A stretch of 64,000 nt of DNA from positions 1,072,554-1,136,553 of the forward strand of contig NZ_JALGCL010000001.1 in NCBI RefSeq assembly GCF_022808325.1. Direction: 5' to 3'. Made by a program: the position numbers and the translations under genes. Source of the DNA: Cognatiluteimonas sedimenti. Its GTDB lineage: Bacteria; Pseudomonadota; Gammaproteobacteria; Xanthomonadales; Xanthomonadaceae. The stretch's first letter is position 1, and every line of letters begins with the position of its first letter. Below, one piece after another: positions 18,252-28,532 of the stretch. The notes beneath the pieces are model-generated. The model worked only from the letters and a program-made list of their open reading frames with translations. It was not told the origin of the DNA and searched no databases.

Positions 18252-18328
18252 TGGCAGGGGCGGTAGGATTCGAACCTACGAATGCCAGGATCAAAACCTG
18301 GTGCCTTGGGCCTCTTGGCGACGCCCCT
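18252..18328 (-). tRNA. tRNA-Gln (TTG anticodon), overlapping ispE
   Basis: The 77-base cloverleaf has acceptor AGGGGCG/CGCCCCT, anticodon loop TTTTGAT with anticodon TTG, T-arm GTAGGTTCGAATCCTAC, discriminator G and encoded CCA. Its 5' 38 bases are also the last 12-13 codons of ispE, on the same strand; the ispE stop TGA (18293-18291) falls in the anticodon loop. The order ispE-tRNA-Gln-prs is familiar in this family, but the shared bases are notable. Confidence 0.96.
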
Positions 18329-19199
18329 GCAGGCGATTCGCGTCCAGCGCCACGTGCAGCGGCGACCGCGCCGCGCCTTCCGCGATCCATGCCCGCAGGC
18401 CGGCCGGCAACGTCGCCAGCCCGGCCCGTGCGGAAGCAGGATCGTCGAACTCGACGAAGCAGCCGCTGCCCGACCCGGTCAACCGCGGACGGCCGATCCG
18501 CGCCAAGGCGACGAACGCGGCCTCCACGGCCGGTTCGCGGCGGCGCAGCACCGGCTCGAAGCAATTGCCGAGCGGAGCACTCGAAACGAAGTCGGATATT
18601 GTCGCGGGCGCCGCATCCCGCGTCAATTCAGGGGCTTGGAACAACTCCGCGGTCGACGCGTGGACACCCGGATCGACCAGCACGTACCACGCCGGGGGCA
18701 GGTCGATTGCGGCCAGGCGCTCGCCGACCCCCTCGGCCCAGGCGTTGTCGCCGCGCACGAATACCGGCACGTCGGCCCCCAACTGCAGGCCCAGCGCGGC
18801 CAGCTGGTCGATGTCCAGGCCGGCGCCCCACAGCTGGTTGAGCGCCACCAGCACGGTCGCGGCGTCGGAGGATCCGCCGCCGAAGCCGGCACCGGCCGGA
18901 ATGCGCTTTTCGATGGAGATATCCGCGCCTTTGGCGCTTTTTGTTTCCGTTGCCAGCAACTTCGCTGCGCGCACCATGAGGTCATCGGCCTCGTGCAAGC
19001 CGGCCAGGGTATCGCCATGGCGCAAGATGCGACCGTCTTCCCGGGCGCGCAGGCGGATCGTGTCGCCCCACTGGAGCAGGCGGAAAACGGTCTGCAACAG
19101 GTGGTAGCCGTCGGCGCGGCGACCCGGGATGCGCAGGAACAGGTTGAGCTTGGCCGGCGCCGGCCACTCCGACCAGCGGGTGTCGGCGGGCGTGCTCAC
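18291..19199 (-). CDS. ispE: 4-diphosphocytidyl-2-C-methyl-D-erythritol kinase
   Basis: The 302-residue GHMP kinase phosphorylates CDP-methylerythritol in the MEP isoprenoid pathway. It shows [12 protein letters not shown] near the N-terminus, the GHMP ATP loop [14 protein letters not shown] (about residues 96-109), and [12 protein letters not shown] in the C-terminal part. The GTG start at 19199 is supported by a GTGA overlap with the lolB stop codon. The last 12-13 codons (ending in QGTRF) are encoded by the 5' half of tRNA-Gln. Confidence 0.95.
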   Translation of the reverse strand: MSTPADTRWSEWPAPAKLNLFLRIPGRRADGYHLLQTVFRLLQWGDTIRLRAREDGRILRHGDTLAGLHEADDLMVRAAKLLATETKSAKGADISIEKRIPAGAGFGGGSSDAATVLVALNQLWGAGLDIDQLAALGLQLGADVPVFVRGDNAWAEGVGERLAAIDLPPAWYVLVDPGVHASTAELFQAPELTRDAAPATISDFVSSAPLGNCFEPVLRRREPAVEAAFVALARIGRPRLTGSGSGCFVEFDDPASARAGLATLPAGLRAWIAEGAARSPLHVALDANRLQGRRQEAQGTRF

Positions 19200-19834
19200 G
19201 GGCTGGCGCCGTCCCCGCTCCATTCGTCGACGACCAGCCGCACGCGGGCGGAGTCGCGCTGGGCGCTGATCCGCATCGGCAGTTCCAGGCCGGGAACAGC
19301 CGATGGGCGCCAGTCGCCGTAATCGAGGGTCCAGCCGTCCTGCTGCAGGCCGGCCAGGCGGCCGTCGGCCGAGAACTGCAGTTGTGCAGGCCCGCCCCGG
19401 GCGGCGCGGGCTCCACGCACCCAGGAGGCCAGCGCTTGCACCGGGATGTCCCAGCCGGTGGCCTCGCGCAGCAGTCGTGCCGCATCCGGACCACTGCGCG
19501 GACCGCCGTCCAGGCCTTGCAGCCGTGCCGAGCCCGCATCGCCTTCGATCCGCCAGCTCTGGCGCGTGATCGGCGCGCTCAACGCGACCTGGAAGGCCGC
19601 GCCGTCCTGCCGCCAGTCGATGCGGCCACTGCCGCCGCGCTGGCCATTGGACAACGCCACCCGGCCCTGCAGGTTCCAATCCGGTTGTTGCGCCAGCGCT
19701 TCCTCGCGCGATGCCTGGCGGGCGACGGCGGCTTCGCGTTCGGCTGGCGGCAAGGGCGCGCGCGGCACCGTGGTGGCGCAGGCGGCGAGCACGCCGGCGG
19801 CGAGTGCGGCAAGCAGGAGTCCGCGCATGCTCAT
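19196..19834 (-). CDS. lolB: Outer-membrane lipoprotein insertion protein LolB
   Basis: The 212-residue protein has a lipoprotein signal peptide ending in VLAAC (lipidated Cys19). The mature part matches LolB ([20 protein letters not shown], residues about 49-68, and [11 protein letters not shown]). It receives lipoproteins from LolA and inserts them into the outer membrane. ATG at 19834 overlaps the stop of the upstream TPR gene (ATGA), and its own stop overlaps ispE, so the three genes are translationally coupled. Confidence 0.9.
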   Translation of the reverse strand: MSMRGLLLAALAAGVLAACATTVPRAPLPPAEREAAVARQASREEALAQQPDWNLQGRVALSNGQRGGSGRIDWRQDGAAFQVALSAPITRQSWRIEGDAGSARLQGLDGGPRSGPDAARLLREATGWDIPVQALASWVRGARAARGGPAQLQFSADGRLAGLQQDGWTLDYGDWRPSAVPGLELPMRISAQRDSARVRLVVDEWSGDGASP

Positions 19835-21513
19835 GCGCCGGTCTTCGCCAACGCGCGCTTGAGCGCGCGATTGTCGGGATCGAGCTTGCGCCCCTGCTCG
19901 AAGAACCTGCGCGCTTCCTCGCGATCGCCGCTCACCCACAGTACCTCGCCCAGGTGCGCCGCGATCTCCGGATCCTTCTGCAGCGCGAACGCGCGCCGCA
20001 GCTGCACCAGCGCCTGGTCGATGCGGCCGAGGCGATACAGCACCCAGCCGTAGCTGTCGATGATCGCCGGGTTGTCGGGCTCGGCGACGCGGGCGCGGTC
20101 GATCAGCTGCAGCGCTTCGGTATAGCGCGTGGTGCGATCGGCCAGGGTGTAGCCGAGCGCATTGAGGACGATTACGCTATCCGGCTCGGCGACCAGGATG
20201 CGGCGGAAATCGGCCTCGGCGCGGGCGATGTCGTCGCGCCGCTCCCACCCCAGCGCGCGCGCGTACAGCAGCGCAGAATCGTCCGGAAACGCCGCCAGGC
20301 CACGGGCGTACGCATCGAACTCCCCCGCATCGCTACCGTCCTCCTGCCGCAGTTCGGCCTCCAGCAGGTAGGCGTTGCGGCGCGCGTCCTCGTCGGCTTC
20401 GGCGTCGGCCTGCAACTGGCGCAGGTCGGCATAAGCCTGGTCGCCGCGCTTGAGCTTGTGCAGCACGCTGGCGGCCCGCAGTCGCGCCTGCCAGCGCTGG
20501 TCGCCGCCAGGCACGCTGCGGTACCACTGCAGGGCGTCGGGATAACGCTCCAGGAACTCCGCGGTCTGGCCCAGCAGCAGGCGCCGCTGCGGGTCGGGAT
20601 TGCCGGAATCGCGCTGCAGCGCCTGGTACAGCTGGCCGAGCGCGACCTTGTCGTCGGCCTTGGCCAGCAGCGAGGCGCGCAGGCCGTAGCTGCGGTCGTC
20701 CTGCGGCCCGCGCGCGAGCACCGTCGCCGCGGCGACCGGATCGCCGAGGGCATCGTATTCGGCGGCAACCGACAGGCGCAGGTCGTCGCTGATGAGGGTG
20801 GCGTCTTCGAGGCCGGCGAGAATCCGCCGGGCATCGTCGGGCTGGCCGGCTTCGCGCAGCTGGCTGGCGTGCAGCAAGGCGACCCGCGGTTCCCCCGGGA
20901 AGCGCGCGATCACCTCCTGGACGATGCGTGCGGTCAGCGCCGGCTGCTCCAACTGCTGCGCCAGGCCGCCGAACGCAAGCCAGGCCTGCAACTTGTTCGG
21001 AAGCAGGCCGTCGTCCAGCACCTCGCCAAGCAGCTTCGCCACCAGTTGGGGATGCTTGCCGCCACCGCCCAGCGCAAGCAGCGCATGGCGCCAGCCCCTG
21101 CCTTGCGCATCGCTGCTGCGCAGCAGCGCTTCCAGCCCGCGCCGGGCACGGCGTTCATCGTTGCGCCGCAATGCCAGCGTGACCTCGCCCTCGCGCAGCG
21201 CCAGCGATTGCGGCGCGCGCGCGCGCCATAATGCCAACGCCTCGCCGGCGCGGGCGTCGTCGTCGGCCAGCAGCGCGATCCGCGAGGCCCGCTCGGCCAG
21301 CCCGGCGTCGTCGTCGGACGCCCGTGCGGCCTCCAGGTACCAGCGCGCAGCCTCGTCCAGCTTGCCCGCCGACAATGCGAATTCCCCGGCGATCGTGGCC
21401 TCGACGGGGTCGTCGACCGGCGCCGCGGCGTGCGCGGGCGCGAGCACGCCCGCCAGCAGTCCGGACAGGGCGACCGCCAACCACGGCCGGCGCAAACAAG
21501 GGGAAACGGGCAT
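19831..21513 (-). CDS. Exported tetratricopeptide-repeat protein
   Basis: The 560-residue protein has a Sec signal peptide (hydrophobic stretch at residues 11-27, probable cleavage after AHA). The rest is almost entirely helical repeats; clear TPR units appear near the C-terminus ([40 protein letters not shown]). It lies between divergent hemA and lolB, a conserved position in xanthomonads and pseudomonads. The role is unknown; an envelope scaffold or cell-envelope assembly factor is possible. The start is set by the signal peptide; the frame is open further upstream into hemA. Confidence 0.85.
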   Translation of the reverse strand: MPVSPCLRRPWLAVALSGLLAGVLAPAHAAAPVDDPVEATIAGEFALSAGKLDEAARWYLEAARASDDDAGLAERASRIALLADDDARAGEALALWRARAPQSLALREGEVTLALRRNDERRARRGLEALLRSSDAQGRGWRHALLALGGGGKHPQLVAKLLGEVLDDGLLPNKLQAWLAFGGLAQQLEQPALTARIVQEVIARFPGEPRVALLHASQLREAGQPDDARRILAGLEDATLISDDLRLSVAAEYDALGDPVAAATVLARGPQDDRSYGLRASLLAKADDKVALGQLYQALQRDSGNPDPQRRLLLGQTAEFLERYPDALQWYRSVPGGDQRWQARLRAASVLHKLKRGDQAYADLRQLQADAEADEDARRNAYLLEAELRQEDGSDAGEFDAYARGLAAFPDDSALLYARALGWERRDDIARAEADFRRILVAEPDSVIVLNALGYTLADRTTRYTEALQLIDRARVAEPDNPAIIDSYGWVLYRLGRIDQALVQLRRAFALQKDPEIAAHLGEVLWVSGDREEARRFFEQGRKLDPDNRALKRALAKTGA

Positions 21514-21592
21514 CGGATGCGACCGGGCCGTAAAATGGCGGCCCTGCTTGGTCCGAAGCTTAGCGCAAGCACCTGAATCGACCCGCGACCGC

Positions 21593-22903
21593 ATGACCCT
21601 GCTCGCCATCGGCATCAACCACCAGACCGCGCCGGTCAGCCTGCGCGAACGGGTGGCGTTTGCCGACCACAGCCTGCCAGGCGCGCTGGCCGCACTGCGC
21701 GGGTTGCCGGCGGTGCGCGAGGTGGCGTTGCTGTCCACCTGCAACCGCACCGAGTTGTACGCGGTCGCCGAGGACGACGGCCGCGCGCTCGACGACTGGC
21801 TCGCCAGCCATCCCGACGACGGCGCGGCTTTCGGCGGGCACGACCTGCGCGCCTACCTCTACCGGCACCAGGACGACGCGGCCGTGCGGCACCTGTTCCG
21901 GGTCGCCACCGGACTGGATTCGCTGGTGCTCGGCGAGCCGCAGATCCTCGGCCAGGTCAAGCACGCCTGGGCGGCCGCGCGCAGTGCCGGCACCCTCGGC
22001 GGCCAGCTCGACCGCCTGTTCCAGCACGCCTTCGTCACCGCCAAGCGCGCGCGCACCGACACCCGCATCGGCGCCAACCCGGTTTCGGTGGCGTCGACCG
22101 CGGTGCGACTGGCGCAGGCCTCGTTCGCGCGCCCGTCCGACGCGGCAGTGCTGCTGGTCGGCGCCGGCGAAACCATCGAACTGGTCGCGCGCCACCTCGT
22201 GCAGTCGCAGGTCAAGCGGCTGCTCGTCGCCAACCGCACCCTCGCCCATGCCCAGGACCTGGCCAGCCGCCACGGCGGCGTCGCGCTGCCACTGCACGAG
22301 ATCGACCGCCACCTGGGCGAAGTCGACATGGTGTTCTCCGCCACCGCCAGCCGCGAGCCGGTGCTGACGCGCGCCCAGGTCGCCACCGCGCTGGCGCAAC
22401 GCAAGCACCGGCCGATGCTGCTGCTCGACCTTGCGGTGCCGCGCGACATCGAACCCGGCGTCGCCACGCTGCCGGACGTGTTCCTGTACACCATCGACGA
22501 CCTCGAGCGCGCGATCGAGGACAACCGCCGCAGCCGTCGCGAAGCGGCGGACGCGGCCGAAGCGATCGTCGGGCTGCAGGTCTCGCGCTTCATGGAAACA
22601 CTGGCGGCCAGCACCCGGGTGGAACCGTTGAAGCGGCTGCGCGCGCACGGCGACAGCGCCCGCGCCGACGTGCTTGCCAGGGCGCGGCAGCAACTGGCCG
22701 CGGGCAACGATCCGCAGGCGGTGCTCGAATTCCTCGCCCATACCCTCACCAACCGCCTGTTGCACGCGCCGACGATCGCGCTGCGCCAGGCCGCCCTGGA
22801 AGGCGACCACGAGCTGGCGCGCGCCAGCGAGAAGCTGTTCCCGCAGGCGCCAGGCGCCGCGGACCCGGAACCGGGAACCGGGCAAGCAGACGACGAGCGT
22901 TAG
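21593..22903 (+). CDS. hemA: Glutamyl-tRNA reductase
   Basis: The 436-residue enzyme converts Glu-tRNA to glutamate-1-semialdehyde, the first step of C5 tetrapyrrole synthesis. It begins [21 protein letters not shown], has the catalytic nucleophile Cys50 in [11 protein letters not shown], the [11 protein letters not shown] block and a Rossmann NADPH domain ([17 protein letters not shown]). It is divergent from the TPR gene across 79 bases and is followed by prfA, the classic hemA-prfA order. Confidence 0.97.
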   Translation: MTLLAIGINHQTAPVSLRERVAFADHSLPGALAALRGLPAVREVALLSTCNRTELYAVAEDDGRALDDWLASHPDDGAAFGGHDLRAYLYRHQDDAAVRHLFRVATGLDSLVLGEPQILGQVKHAWAAARSAGTLGGQLDRLFQHAFVTAKRARTDTRIGANPVSVASTAVRLAQASFARPSDAAVLLVGAGETIELVARHLVQSQVKRLLVANRTLAHAQDLASRHGGVALPLHEIDRHLGEVDMVFSATASREPVLTRAQVATALAQRKHRPMLLLDLAVPRDIEPGVATLPDVFLYTIDDLERAIEDNRRSRREAADAAEAIVGLQVSRFMETLAASTRVEPLKRLRAHGDSARADVLARARQQLAAGNDPQAVLEFLAHTLTNRLLHAPTIALRQAALEGDHELARASEKLFPQAPGAADPEPGTGQADDER

Positions 22904-22960
22904 CGACGCCGTCGCCGTCGCCACGCGCCGCCCATCGCCCTCAATTCCCGGTCCGATCCC

Positions 22961-24043
22961 ATGCTCCCGTCTCTGCGTCGCAAACTCGAAGTCCTGGCCG
23001 AGCGCCGCGAGGAGCTCGAACGCCTGCTTGCCGATCCCGGCACCCTGGCCGACGCCGAACGCTTCCGCGCGCTGTCGCGCGAATTCGCGCAGCTGGAACC
23101 CGTCGCCACGGCCTTGTCCGCCGAGGCACGGGCGCAACGCGACCTCGCCGCCGCGCAGGCGATGCGCGCGGACCCGGAGCTGCGCGAACTGGCCGAAGAG
23201 GAAATCGCCACCGCCGGAAAGCGCCTGCAGGAGCTGGAATCCGAACTGATGGCGCACCTGCTGGCCAAGGACCCGCGCGACGAAGGCAACCTGTACCTGG
23301 AAGTCCGCGCCGGCACCGGGGGCGACGAGGCCGCGATCTTCGCGGGCGACCTGTTCCGGATGTATGCCCGCTACGCCGAGCGCCAGGGCTGGAAGCTGGA
23401 GGTGGAATCGGCGAGCCCGGGCGAACATGGCGGCTACAAGGAGATCGTCGCGCGCGTCGAGGGCCGCGGCGCGTACTCCAGGCTGAAGTTCGAATCCGGC
23501 ACCCATCGCGTGCAGCGCGTGCCCGAGACCGAATCGCAGGGCCGCATCCACACCTCCGCCGCGACCGTGGCGATCATCGCCGAGGACAGCAGCGACGTCG
23601 CCATCGAGATCAACCCGGCGGACCTGCGCATCGACACCTTCCGTTCTTCCGGCGCCGGCGGCCAGCACGTCAACAAGACCGACTCGGCGATCCGCATCAC
23701 CCACGTCCCCAGCGGCGTGGTGGTCGAGAACCAGACCGAGCGCAGCCAGCACGCCAACCGCGACAAGGCGATGAAGCGGCTCAAGGCGATGCTGGTGGAA
23801 GCCGAAACCAGCCGGCGCGAAGCCGCGCAGGCGCAGGACCGCAAGCTGCAGGTCGGCAGCGGCGACCGCAGCCAGCGCATCCGCACCTACAACTACCCGC
23901 AGGGGCGGATCACCGACCATCGCGTCGAAGGACTCACCCTCTACGACCTGCCCAACGTGCTGGACGGGAACCTCGACGCGCTGGTGGAGCGCCTGGCCCG
24001 CGAACACCAGGCCGACGAACTGGCGCGCCTGGGGAAGGAATAG
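22961..24043 (+). CDS. prfA: Peptide chain release factor 1
   Basis: The 360-residue protein recognises UAA/UAG and releases the nascent chain. The peptidyl-transferase motif is [18 protein letters not shown], with the methylated Gln in GGQ near residue 231; the RAGTGGDEA block near residue 115 also fits RF1. It follows hemA after 57 bases. prmC, whose product methylates the GGQ, is at 45.8 kb in this window rather than adjacent as in E. coli. Confidence 0.97.
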   Translation: MLPSLRRKLEVLAERREELERLLADPGTLADAERFRALSREFAQLEPVATALSAEARAQRDLAAAQAMRADPELRELAEEEIATAGKRLQELESELMAHLLAKDPRDEGNLYLEVRAGTGGDEAAIFAGDLFRMYARYAERQGWKLEVESASPGEHGGYKEIVARVEGRGAYSRLKFESGTHRVQRVPETESQGRIHTSAATVAIIAEDSSDVAIEINPADLRIDTFRSSGAGGQHVNKTDSAIRITHVPSGVVVENQTERSQHANRDKAMKRLKAMLVEAETSRREAAQAQDRKLQVGSGDRSQRIRTYNYPQGRITDHRVEGLTLYDLPNVLDGNLDALVERLAREHQADELARLGKE

Positions 24044-24051
24044 ACTCGGGC

Positions 24052-24498
24052 ATGGAGACCGCCATCCGCCGCGCCGGACCCGAGGACCTGGACGCGCTCG
24101 CCGTGCTGTTCGACGCCTATCGCCGCTTCTACGGCCAACCCGCCGACCTGGCGCGGGCCCGCGACTGGTTGCGCGCCCGCATGCGCTTCGGCGAATCGGT
24201 CGTGCTGGTCGCCGAATTCGATGGCGTCGCCGTCGGCTTCACCCAGCTGTATCCGATGTATTCCTCGGTCCGCACCGCGCGCACCTGGATCCTCAACGAC
24301 CTGTTCGTGGCGGAAACGGCGCGGCGGAGCGGCGTGGCCCGGGCCTTGCTCGTCGCCGCGGCGCAATTCGCGCGCGACGATGGCGCCGCCGGCATCAGCC
24401 TGGAAGCCACCTGCGACAACGCCGCCGCGCGCGCGCTGTACCGCGCGGCGGGCTGGCACGAAGACGCGACCCAGTGGTATTCGCTGTCGCTGGCATGA
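24052..24498 (+). CDS. GNAT family N-acetyltransferase
   Basis: The 148-residue protein has the GNAT fold signature: the motif A region (LNDLFVAETARRSGVARALL, about residues 82-101), with R-R-S-G-V-A binding acetyl-CoA, and a C-terminal motif B with ALYRAAGWHED. The substrate cannot be told from sequence. It starts 8 bases after prfA and may be cotranscribed. Confidence 0.88.
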   Translation: METAIRRAGPEDLDALAVLFDAYRRFYGQPADLARARDWLRARMRFGESVVLVAEFDGVAVGFTQLYPMYSSVRTARTWILNDLFVAETARRSGVARALLVAAAQFARDDGAAGISLEATCDNAAARALYRAAGWHEDATQWYSLSLA

Positions 24499-24569
24499 GC
24501 GCCGCGCCGCCGCGTGCGGCGGCCTGAAACCCGCCCTACACTGCCCATCCCCGCACCACGCTGGACACC

Positions 24570-25088
24570 ATGGCCGCCGACCGCGATTTCGTTCCCCTGT
24601 CGCTGTGCGTGCTCACCGTCTCCGACTCGCGCACGCTGGCCCAGGATGGCTCCGGCGATTACCTCGTGGCCGCGGTGGCCGGGGCCGGCCACCGCCTGCA
24701 CGCGCGCGCACTGCTGCCCGATGATCGCTACCGGCTGCGCGCGCTGGTGTCGCAGTGGATCGCCGACGAAGGCGTCGACGGCATCCTGGTCACCGGTGGC
24801 ACCGGCTTCACCGGCCGCGATTCCACGCCAGAGGCATTGCTGCCCCTCCTCGACAAGCAGATGCCGGGCTTTGGCGAACTGTTCCGCGCGCTCAGCTTCG
24901 AGGAGATCGGCACCTCGTCGCTGCAGTCCCGCGCCTTCGCCGGCCTCGCCAACGGCACCTTCCTGTTCGCCCTGCCCGGTTCGACCTCGGCCTGCCGCAC
25001 GGCCTGGGAACGCATCATCCGCACGCAACTGGATGCGCGCACCGGACCCTGCAACCTCGCCGCGCTGCGCCCGCGACTGAGGGAGTGA
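24570..25088 (+). CDS. moaB: Molybdenum cofactor biosynthesis protein MoaB
   Basis: The 172-residue protein belongs to the MoaB/Mog family ([18 protein letters not shown], residues 15-32; [20 protein letters not shown], about 71-90; [15 protein letters not shown]), which binds molybdopterin and adenylylates it. MoaB is preferred over Mog because of its length and the [10 protein letters not shown] loop. No other moa gene is nearby. Confidence 0.87.
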   Translation: MAADRDFVPLSLCVLTVSDSRTLAQDGSGDYLVAAVAGAGHRLHARALLPDDRYRLRALVSQWIADEGVDGILVTGGTGFTGRDSTPEALLPLLDKQMPGFGELFRALSFEEIGTSSLQSRAFAGLANGTFLFALPGSTSACRTAWERIIRTQLDARTGPCNLAALRPRLRE

Positions 25089-25090
25089 CC

Positions 25091-25459
25091 ATGTCGATCG
25101 ACGCGACATTGCGGCTGCTCGCCAAGGCCCGCGGCCTGAGCGCGAGCGACATCGCCACCGCAATGCGCTTGCCAGGGGCCGCGCGTGCCGGCGTGGCCAC
25201 GGTCTCGGCATGGTTGCGTGGCGACAAGCTGCCCGGCAGCGACCAGCTCGATGCGCTGGCGCGCACCTTCGGCGTGCCGGCCAGCGCGTTGCTGTCCGAA
25301 CTGGCCAGCACCCTGGACCCGGCGCGGACAAAGGGGGAGCACGAATTGCTGGCGGCGTATCGCATGCTCAACCCACGCCAGCGGGGCGCGCTGCTGGAAG
25401 TCGCGCGCGGCATGGCCGGCACGGCCAACGCGAAAACCCGCAGGGCCGCGAGCCGATGA
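25091..25459 (+). CDS. Small helix-turn-helix (XRE-like) protein
   Basis: The 122-residue protein has an N-terminal HTH (residues about 3-65: [19 protein letters not shown], then [20 protein letters not shown]), typical of Cro/C1 DNA-binding domains. A helical C-terminus with a basic tail follows. GAGGGAG precedes the ATG. Its stop overlaps the ppk2 start (ATGA), so the regulator and the kinase are made from one transcript, and regulation of ppk2 is a reasonable guess. The target is not known. Confidence 0.8.
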   Translation: MSIDATLRLLAKARGLSASDIATAMRLPGAARAGVATVSAWLRGDKLPGSDQLDALARTFGVPASALLSELASTLDPARTKGEHELLAAYRMLNPRQRGALLEVARGMAGTANAKTRRAASR

Positions 25460-26232
25460 AGAAGCTCAAGCGCGAGGAGTACGAGAAGGCGCTGGAGCCG
25501 ATGCAGGAAGAGCTCGCGGCGCTGGCGCGCTGGGTCCGGCATGGCGGGCGCCGCATCGTGGTCCTGTTCGAGGGCCGCGACACCGCCGGCAAGGGCGGCG
25601 CCATCGACGCCATCCGCGAGCACGTCAACCCCCGGCAGTGCCGCGTGGTCGCCTTGCCCAGCCCGACCGGGCGCGAATCCACGCAGTGGTACTTCCAGCG
25701 CTACGTGGCGCACCTGCCGGCGGCTGGCGAGATCGCGCTGTTCGACCGCAGCTGGTACAACCGCGCCGGCGTCGAGCAGGTGATGGGCTTCGCCAGCGCC
25801 GCCCAGGTCAAGGCATTCCTGCAGCAGGCACCGATGTTCGAGCAGATGCTGGTCGACGACGGCATCATGCTGTTCAAGTACTGGCTGTGCTGCGACCAGG
25901 AACGACAGGAAGAGCGTTTCGCCGAGCGCCTGGAAGATCCCCTCAAGCGCTGGAAGCTCTCGCCGATCGACCTGGCGGCGCGGGCCAGGTACGCCGACTA
26001 CACCCGCGCCCGCGAGACCATGCTGAAGGCCACGCATACCGGTTTCGCGCCATGGACCCTGGTCGATTTCAACGACCAGAAGCGCGGCCGCCTGACGCTG
26101 CTGCGCGACTTCCTTGATCGCCTGCCCGACACCCGGGTGCCGCCGGACAAGGTCGAATTCGCTCCGCTGCCCGGCAAGCCGTTGAAGGAGCGTTATGGCG
26201 TGCTGAAACCGATCGCCACGTACCACGGTTGA
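25456..26232 (+). CDS. ppk2: Polyphosphate kinase 2 (PPK2) family protein
   Basis: The 258-residue protein has the PPK2 P-loop [14 protein letters not shown] (about residues 35-48), the Walker B/lid region [14 protein letters not shown] and [18 protein letters not shown]2 enzymes transfer phosphate from polyphosphate to nucleotides (AMP, ADP or GDP according to class). The length and GRDTAGKGG sequence fit the one-domain type; nucleotide preference is not predictable here. It is translationally coupled to the upstream HTH gene. Confidence 0.9.
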   Translation: MKKLKREEYEKALEPMQEELAALARWVRHGGRRIVVLFEGRDTAGKGGAIDAIREHVNPRQCRVVALPSPTGRESTQWYFQRYVAHLPAAGEIALFDRSWYNRAGVEQVMGFASAAQVKAFLQQAPMFEQMLVDDGIMLFKYWLCCDQERQEERFAERLEDPLKRWKLSPIDLAARARYADYTRARETMLKATHTGFAPWTLVDFNDQKRGRLTLLRDFLDRLPDTRVPPDKVEFAPLPGKPLKERYGVLKPIATYHG

Positions 26233-26262
26233 GGTGGCGCACGGCCGCCGCCGCGGCGGCGC

Positions 26263-26535
26263 TCAGGCGATCCGGAACCCCGCGCCGAGCTCGCCCGGCT
26301 CCGCCGGTGAGCGCGTGACCTGATCCACCCGCGCATGCGGCGGCCCGTGGCGCAGCCATGCGGCCAGTTGCTCGATCGATGCGGGGTCGCCGGCAGCCAG
26401 CACTTCGACGCTGCCGTCCGCCAGGTTGCTGGCGTGGCCGCGCAGGCCCAGCCGCCGCGCCTGGTCGCGCGTGCCGGCGCGAAAGCAGACCCCCTGCACC
26501 CTGCCTCTCGCCAGGAATCGCGCCGCGCTGTCCAT
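26263..26535 (-). CDS. acyP: Acylphosphatase
   Basis: The 90-residue protein has the family signature GRVQGVCFRAGTRDQARRLG (residues 11-30), with the phosphate-binding Arg in CFR, and the catalytic Asn in HASNLADGSVEV. It hydrolyses carboxyl-phosphate bonds in acylphosphates such as 1,3-bisphosphoglycerate. It follows the TlpA-like gene by 7 bases and is probably in its operon. Confidence 0.93.
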   Translation of the reverse strand: MDSAARFLARGRVQGVCFRAGTRDQARRLGLRGHASNLADGSVEVLAAGDPASIEQLAAWLRHGPPHARVDQVTRSPAEPGELGAGFRIA

Positions 26536-26542
26536 CGCGTGG

Positions 26543-27124
26543 TCAGCCCGCCTGCGGCCCGCCGGCGGCGGCGATCGCGGCGTCGATGTCGGCGGCGGTC
26601 ACCGGTCCGATGAAGTGCTTGGCAACCTTGCCGTCGGGCGCGATCAGGTAGGTCGTCGGGAGGCCGACCGGGGTGGCGAAATCCCTGGGCGGGTCGTACA
26701 CGTCGACGATCGCGATCGGGTACACCACCGGGTGCTTCTGGAGGAACGCAGTCAGCTCGGCCGGCTGGATGTCCTCGTACGCCAGGCCGATCACGTCGAT
26801 GTGCTCGCGCATCGCGTCGAGTGCCGAGAGATCGGGCATTTCCTTCAGGCACGGCCCGCACCAGGTCGCCCAGAAATTCACCACCACCCAGTCGCCCCGA
26901 TGCTCGGCGAGGTCGTAACGCTTGCCGTCGAGCGTGCCGACCTGCAACGTGGGCCGTTCCGGTTTCGCGGGCACCGCTCCGGTCGAATCCTGCTGCGGCG
27001 CCGGTGCTCCCGGCGCGGTCGTGGCCGGTGCCTGCGGCCGCGGGCCAGCATCCCCGCCAGCGGGTTGCTTGCAGGCGGACAGCAGCAGCAAGGCCAGGCA
27101 CGACAGCGTCAAGAGGCGGTTCAT
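26543..27124 (-). CDS. TlpA/ResA-like thioredoxin-fold lipoprotein
   Basis: The 193-residue protein has a lipoprotein signal (LLLLSAC, lipidated Cys18). A Pro/Ala-rich linker of about 40 residues precedes a thioredoxin domain with the active-site WCGPC in FWATWCGPCLKEMPDL and the cis-Pro loop GLPTTYLI. It is expected to act as a periplasmic thiol-disulfide oxidoreductase, for example in cytochrome c maturation. The ATG overlaps the yihY stop (ATGA). Confidence 0.9.
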   Translation of the reverse strand: MNRLLTLSCLALLLLSACKQPAGGDAGPRPQAPATTAPGAPAPQQDSTGAVPAKPERPTLQVGTLDGKRYDLAEHRGDWVVVNFWATWCGPCLKEMPDLSALDAMREHIDVIGLAYEDIQPAELTAFLQKHPVVYPIAIVDVYDPPRDFATPVGLPTTYLIAPDGKVAKHFIGPVTAADIDAAIAAAGGPQAG

Positions 27125-28398
27125 GTGGATCCTTTCGGAAGGTCGTCGAAGACATCGGAGACGCGACGCTTGAGCAGTTCGCGCAGTGGCAGGCGCAGCT
27201 GGTCGAGCTCGCCCAGCGCGGCGGTTCCGAGCGCGTCCTCGCGGCACGGCAGGTGCGCCTCGGCGATGGGGATGCGCAGTTCGCAGGCCTCGTACAGTTC
27301 GGCCATCGTGAGCCCGTCAAGATCCCGCGCAAGCAGCCACTCGCCGGACTCGGCGCGGCTGACCAGCCCGATCGCGCTCAGCTCGCCGAGCAGTTCCTGG
27401 ACCAGCGCGTCGGTGAGCATCGGCTCCAGCCGCTGCAGCTCGTCGCTGTGCAGGCCCTTGCCCGAATGCCGGGCCTCCGCGAAGCGGCCAAGCATGCGCA
27501 GCAGGCCGTACAGCTCGTAGCCGTTGGGCAGGCGCATCGCCGCCGGCTGGTAGCGGAACGCCGACATCGAGGCGGCGAACGAGGCGCCCAGCAGGATCGA
27601 AACCCAGCCCAGGTAGATCCACAACAGGAAGATCGGCACGAACGCCAGCGGCCCGTATATCTTCTGGTAAGCGCCGAAACTGCCGATGTACAGGCCGATG
27701 CCCCACTTCACCACTTCGAACAGCAGCACCGACAGCAGCGCGCCGACCATTGCATGGCGCCACTTGATGGTGCGATGCGGCACCACGCGGTAGATGGCGG
27801 CGAACGCGACCAGTTCGATCGTCATCGGCGCCAGCTGCAGCATCACCGCCTCAAGCGCGCGCCCGGGCACGGTCTCGAACACCGCCAGGGCGAAGAACCG
27901 CGTCGACAGCGCCAGGCTGGTCGCGGCGACCAGCGCGCCCAGCGTGAGCACCGTCCAGTAGACCAGGAACCGCGTGAACTTCGGGCGCGCGGTGCTGACC
28001 CGCCAGATGCGGTTGAAGGTGGCCTCGACGCTGGTCAGGGTGATCAGCAGCGAGAGCACCAGCGCGATCACGCCGGCGGCGGTCAGTGTCCCGGTGTTGC
28101 CGGAAATCTGCAGCAGGTAACTCTCGACCTTTCGCGCCGAGCTGGGGACGAAGTTGGAGAAGATGTAGTCGCTGAGCTGTCCGCTCCAGTCGTGGAAGGC
28201 CGGGAATGCCGACAGCACCCCGAACACCACCATCGACAGCGGCACCAGGGCGAATACCGTGGTGTACGAGAGCGCGCCGGCGGCCTCGAACAGCCGGTCG
28301 TCGAGGAACCGCCGCCACAGGAACGAAAAAAACGAACGTGCCCGCGCACGGTCGCGCAGGCGGTCGCTCCAGCGGTTGATCGAGTCCAGCGGTTCCAT
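27121..28398 (-). CDS. YihY/BrkB family inner-membrane protein
   Basis: The 425-residue protein has six hydrophobic segments in its first 300 residues. It carries the YihY signature (LFEAAGALSYTTVFALVPL, then AGVIALVLSLLITLTSVEATFNRIWRV, about residues 85-111; YGPLAFVPIFLLWIYLGW). A soluble C-terminal part of about 120 residues resembles a winged helix. The family was once called RNase BN in error; its true role is unclear. It is first in the yihY-TlpA-acyP set. Confidence 0.88.
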   Translation of the reverse strand: MEPLDSINRWSDRLRDRARARSFFSFLWRRFLDDRLFEAAGALSYTTVFALVPLSMVVFGVLSAFPAFHDWSGQLSDYIFSNFVPSSARKVESYLLQISGNTGTLTAAGVIALVLSLLITLTSVEATFNRIWRVSTARPKFTRFLVYWTVLTLGALVAATSLALSTRFFALAVFETVPGRALEAVMLQLAPMTIELVAFAAIYRVVPHRTIKWRHAMVGALLSVLLFEVVKWGIGLYIGSFGAYQKIYGPLAFVPIFLLWIYLGWVSILLGASFAASMSAFRYQPAAMRLPNGYELYGLLRMLGRFAEARHSGKGLHSDELQRLEPMLTDALVQELLGELSAIGLVSRAESGEWLLARDLDGLTMAELYEACELRIPIAEAHLPCREDALGTAALGELDQLRLPLRELLKRRVSDVFDDLPKGST

Positions 28399-28532
28399 CG
28401 GGCGCAGGGTAACCCATGCCGCGTGGACGACGATGCGGCTGCCGCTTGCCACGCGGGCGCAGCCCGCCGGGGCACGCGCGCGGGCAAGGCGCGCAGGCAT
28501 CCCCTATCCTTGCGCCTCCACTGGAGTACCCG

